Assembly (NCBI GenBank): GCA_964436315.1
Contig: CAYTCZ010000197.1
Span: forward strand, 1 to 5,682
Length of the DNA: 5,682 nucleotides
Origin: CAYTCZ01 sp964436315
GTDB lineage: Bacteria > Actinomycetota > Thermoleophilia > Gaiellales > Gaiellaceae
Reading direction: 5' to 3'
Positions 4,876 to 5,682 of this stretch are shown one piece after another. The translations under genes and the position numbers were made by a program. The first letter of the stretch is position 1; the number at the start of each line of letters is the position of its first letter. The notes beneath the pieces are model-generated. The model was not told the DNA's origin, searched no databases, and worked only from the letters and a program-made list of their open reading frames with translations.

Positions 4876-5682
4876 ATCGCTTCCTGTCGTGGGACGGCCA
4901 AGGCGCCCCGAGTGGATGAAAGTCCGCGCGCCGTCGTCGGATACGCGCTACTACGAACTGCGCGAACTCCTCCACGGAGAGCAACTGAACACGATTTGCG
5001 AAGAAGCGCGCTGTCCCAACATTGCCGAGTGCTGGGGTCGGGGGACTGCGACGTTCCAGATCCTCGGCGATACCTGCACCCGCGCGTGTCGGTACTGCTA
5101 CGTGCGATCTGGAAGACCGGAGCATCCTCCGGACCCGCTCGAGCCGTTGCGACTATCTCAGGCGGCGTCGCAGATGGGGCTATCGCACGTCGTCGTTACG
5201 TCCGTTGACCGCGACGATCTCGACGACAAAGGAGCGGGCCACTACGCGGCTACGATCCGCGCCCTTCGTGACCGGATTCCAGACGCTTCCATCGAAATCC
5301 TGACACCGGACTTTCTCGACTTTGAAGAGGAGGCGCTGCAAATCGTCCTCGCCGAGCGGCCGGAGGTCTTCAACCACAACATCGAGACGGTCCGTCGGCT
5401 CCACCGCAGGATGCGTGGGGCGAAGGCGTCGTACGACAAAGCACTCTGGCTCCTCCAGCGCGCCAAGGACATCGCCGACTACGACGTGCTGACCAAGTCA
5501 GGAATCATCGTCGGACTCGGCGAGACCAACGACGAGGTCGTCGAGACGATGCGCGACCTTCGGGACCACGACGTCGACGTCGTTACGATCGGACAGTACC
5601 TGCAGCCATCGTCGCGACACGCCGAGATCGATCGCTGGGTTCATCCCGACGAATTCAGATGGTTCCGCGAGCAGGGTGAGGC
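4868..5682 (+). CDS. lipA: lipoyl synthase LipA (radical SAM), 3' end outside window
   Basis: The frame is open from GTG 4868 to the window end, giving 271 residues. The enzyme inserts sulfur at C6 and C8 of the octanoyl group on E2 after LipB has attached it. The auxiliary iron-sulfur cluster ligands are C44, C49 and C55 (CX4CX5C), and the radical-SAM ligands are C70, C74 and C77 in GDTCTRACRYCYV (CX3CX2C). Family signatures include TSVDRDDL (111-118), EILTPDF (143-149), FNHNIETV (168-175), TKSGIIVGLGET (209-220) and TIGQYLQPS (240-248). Family members run to about 290-330 residues, so a few dozen C-terminal residues are missing, including the expected RSSY-type end whose serine ligates the auxiliary cluster. 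The N-terminus RPRRPEWMKVRAP is typical of LipA and supports the GTG start. The 8-base overlap with lipB suggests translational coupling. Codon use looks like that of its neighbours. Confidence 0.96.
   Translation, partial: MNKSLPVVGRPRRPEWMKVRAPSSDTRYYELRELLHGEQLNTICEEARCPNIAECWGRGTATFQILGDTCTRACRYCYVRSGRPEHPPDPLEPLRLSQAASQMGLSHVVVTSVDRDDLDDKGAGHYAATIRALRDRIPDASIEILTPDFLDFEEEALQIVLAERPEVFNHNIETVRRLHRRMRGAKASYDKALWLLQRAKDIADYDVLTKSGIIVGLGETNDEVVETMRDLRDHDVDVVTIGQYLQPSSRHAEIDRWVHPDEFRWFREQGE

Noticed and set aside
4643..5125. 160-residue minus-strand frame across the lipB-lipA junction
   Set aside because: Arg/Pro-rich shadow of two well-supported genes, with no motif.
4912..5208. 98-residue plus-strand frame within lipA
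   Set aside because: The overlapping lipA frame has both Cys motifs and full family similarity, so this frame is a shadow.
1..5682. A novel defence, mobile or biosynthetic system
   Set aside because: All long frames are accounted for by core 2-oxoacid dehydrogenase and lipoylation genes; no repeats, integrase, transposase or toxin-like genes are visible.

Overview
The window is a compact, high-GC stretch (roughly low-to-mid 60s % by eye) that is almost entirely coding. It uses GTG as well as ATG starts, has very short gaps, and mixes strong Shine-Dalgarno sites with starts that have none. This, plus the style of the E2 (STDKVDTEV lipoyl motif, long Pro/Ala linkers) and the lipB-lipA order, suggests a high-GC bacterium, most likely an actinomycete-like lineage such as Acidimicrobiia or relatives. 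Chloroflexota is an alternative. The taxonomic call is an inference from protein style only.

Layout. (1) 1-186, + strand: the 3' end of a gene whose product looks like an ASCH (PUA-like) domain protein. (2) 183-473, - strand: a 96-residue protein with four CxxC pairs (zinc ribbons), converging on gene 1 with overlapping stop codons. (3) From 520 rightwards, + strand, a 2-oxoacid dehydrogenase operon: E1 alpha (520-1566), E1 beta (1574-2548) and E2 acyltransferase (2580-4019). (4) An 82-base gap with two mutually exclusive small hairpins and a possible leaderless promoter. (5) lipB (4102-4875) and lipA (4868 to the window end, truncated), which overlap by 8 bases.

How the genes work together. 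E1 alpha/beta is a thiamine-diphosphate heterotetramer that decarboxylates a 2-oxoacid and loads the acyl group on the lipoyl arm of E2, which passes it to CoA. E2 has one lipoyl domain (Lys47 is the lipoylated residue). LipB moves an octanoyl group from acyl carrier protein to that lysine, and LipA inserts the two sulfurs. The cluster therefore encodes most of a dehydrogenase complex and the machinery that makes its cofactor arm. The E3 (dihydrolipoamide dehydrogenase) is not in the window. The substrate (pyruvate, branched-chain 2-oxoacids, or other) cannot be settled from sequence alone, although E1 alpha carries the GEG form of the ThDP motif known from branched-chain E1.

I see no mobile element, CRISPR array, tRNA or rRNA, and no sign of a previously undescribed system. 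This is mainly core metabolism. The least understood item is the small zinc-ribbon protein. No non-coding stretch exceeds 300 bases.
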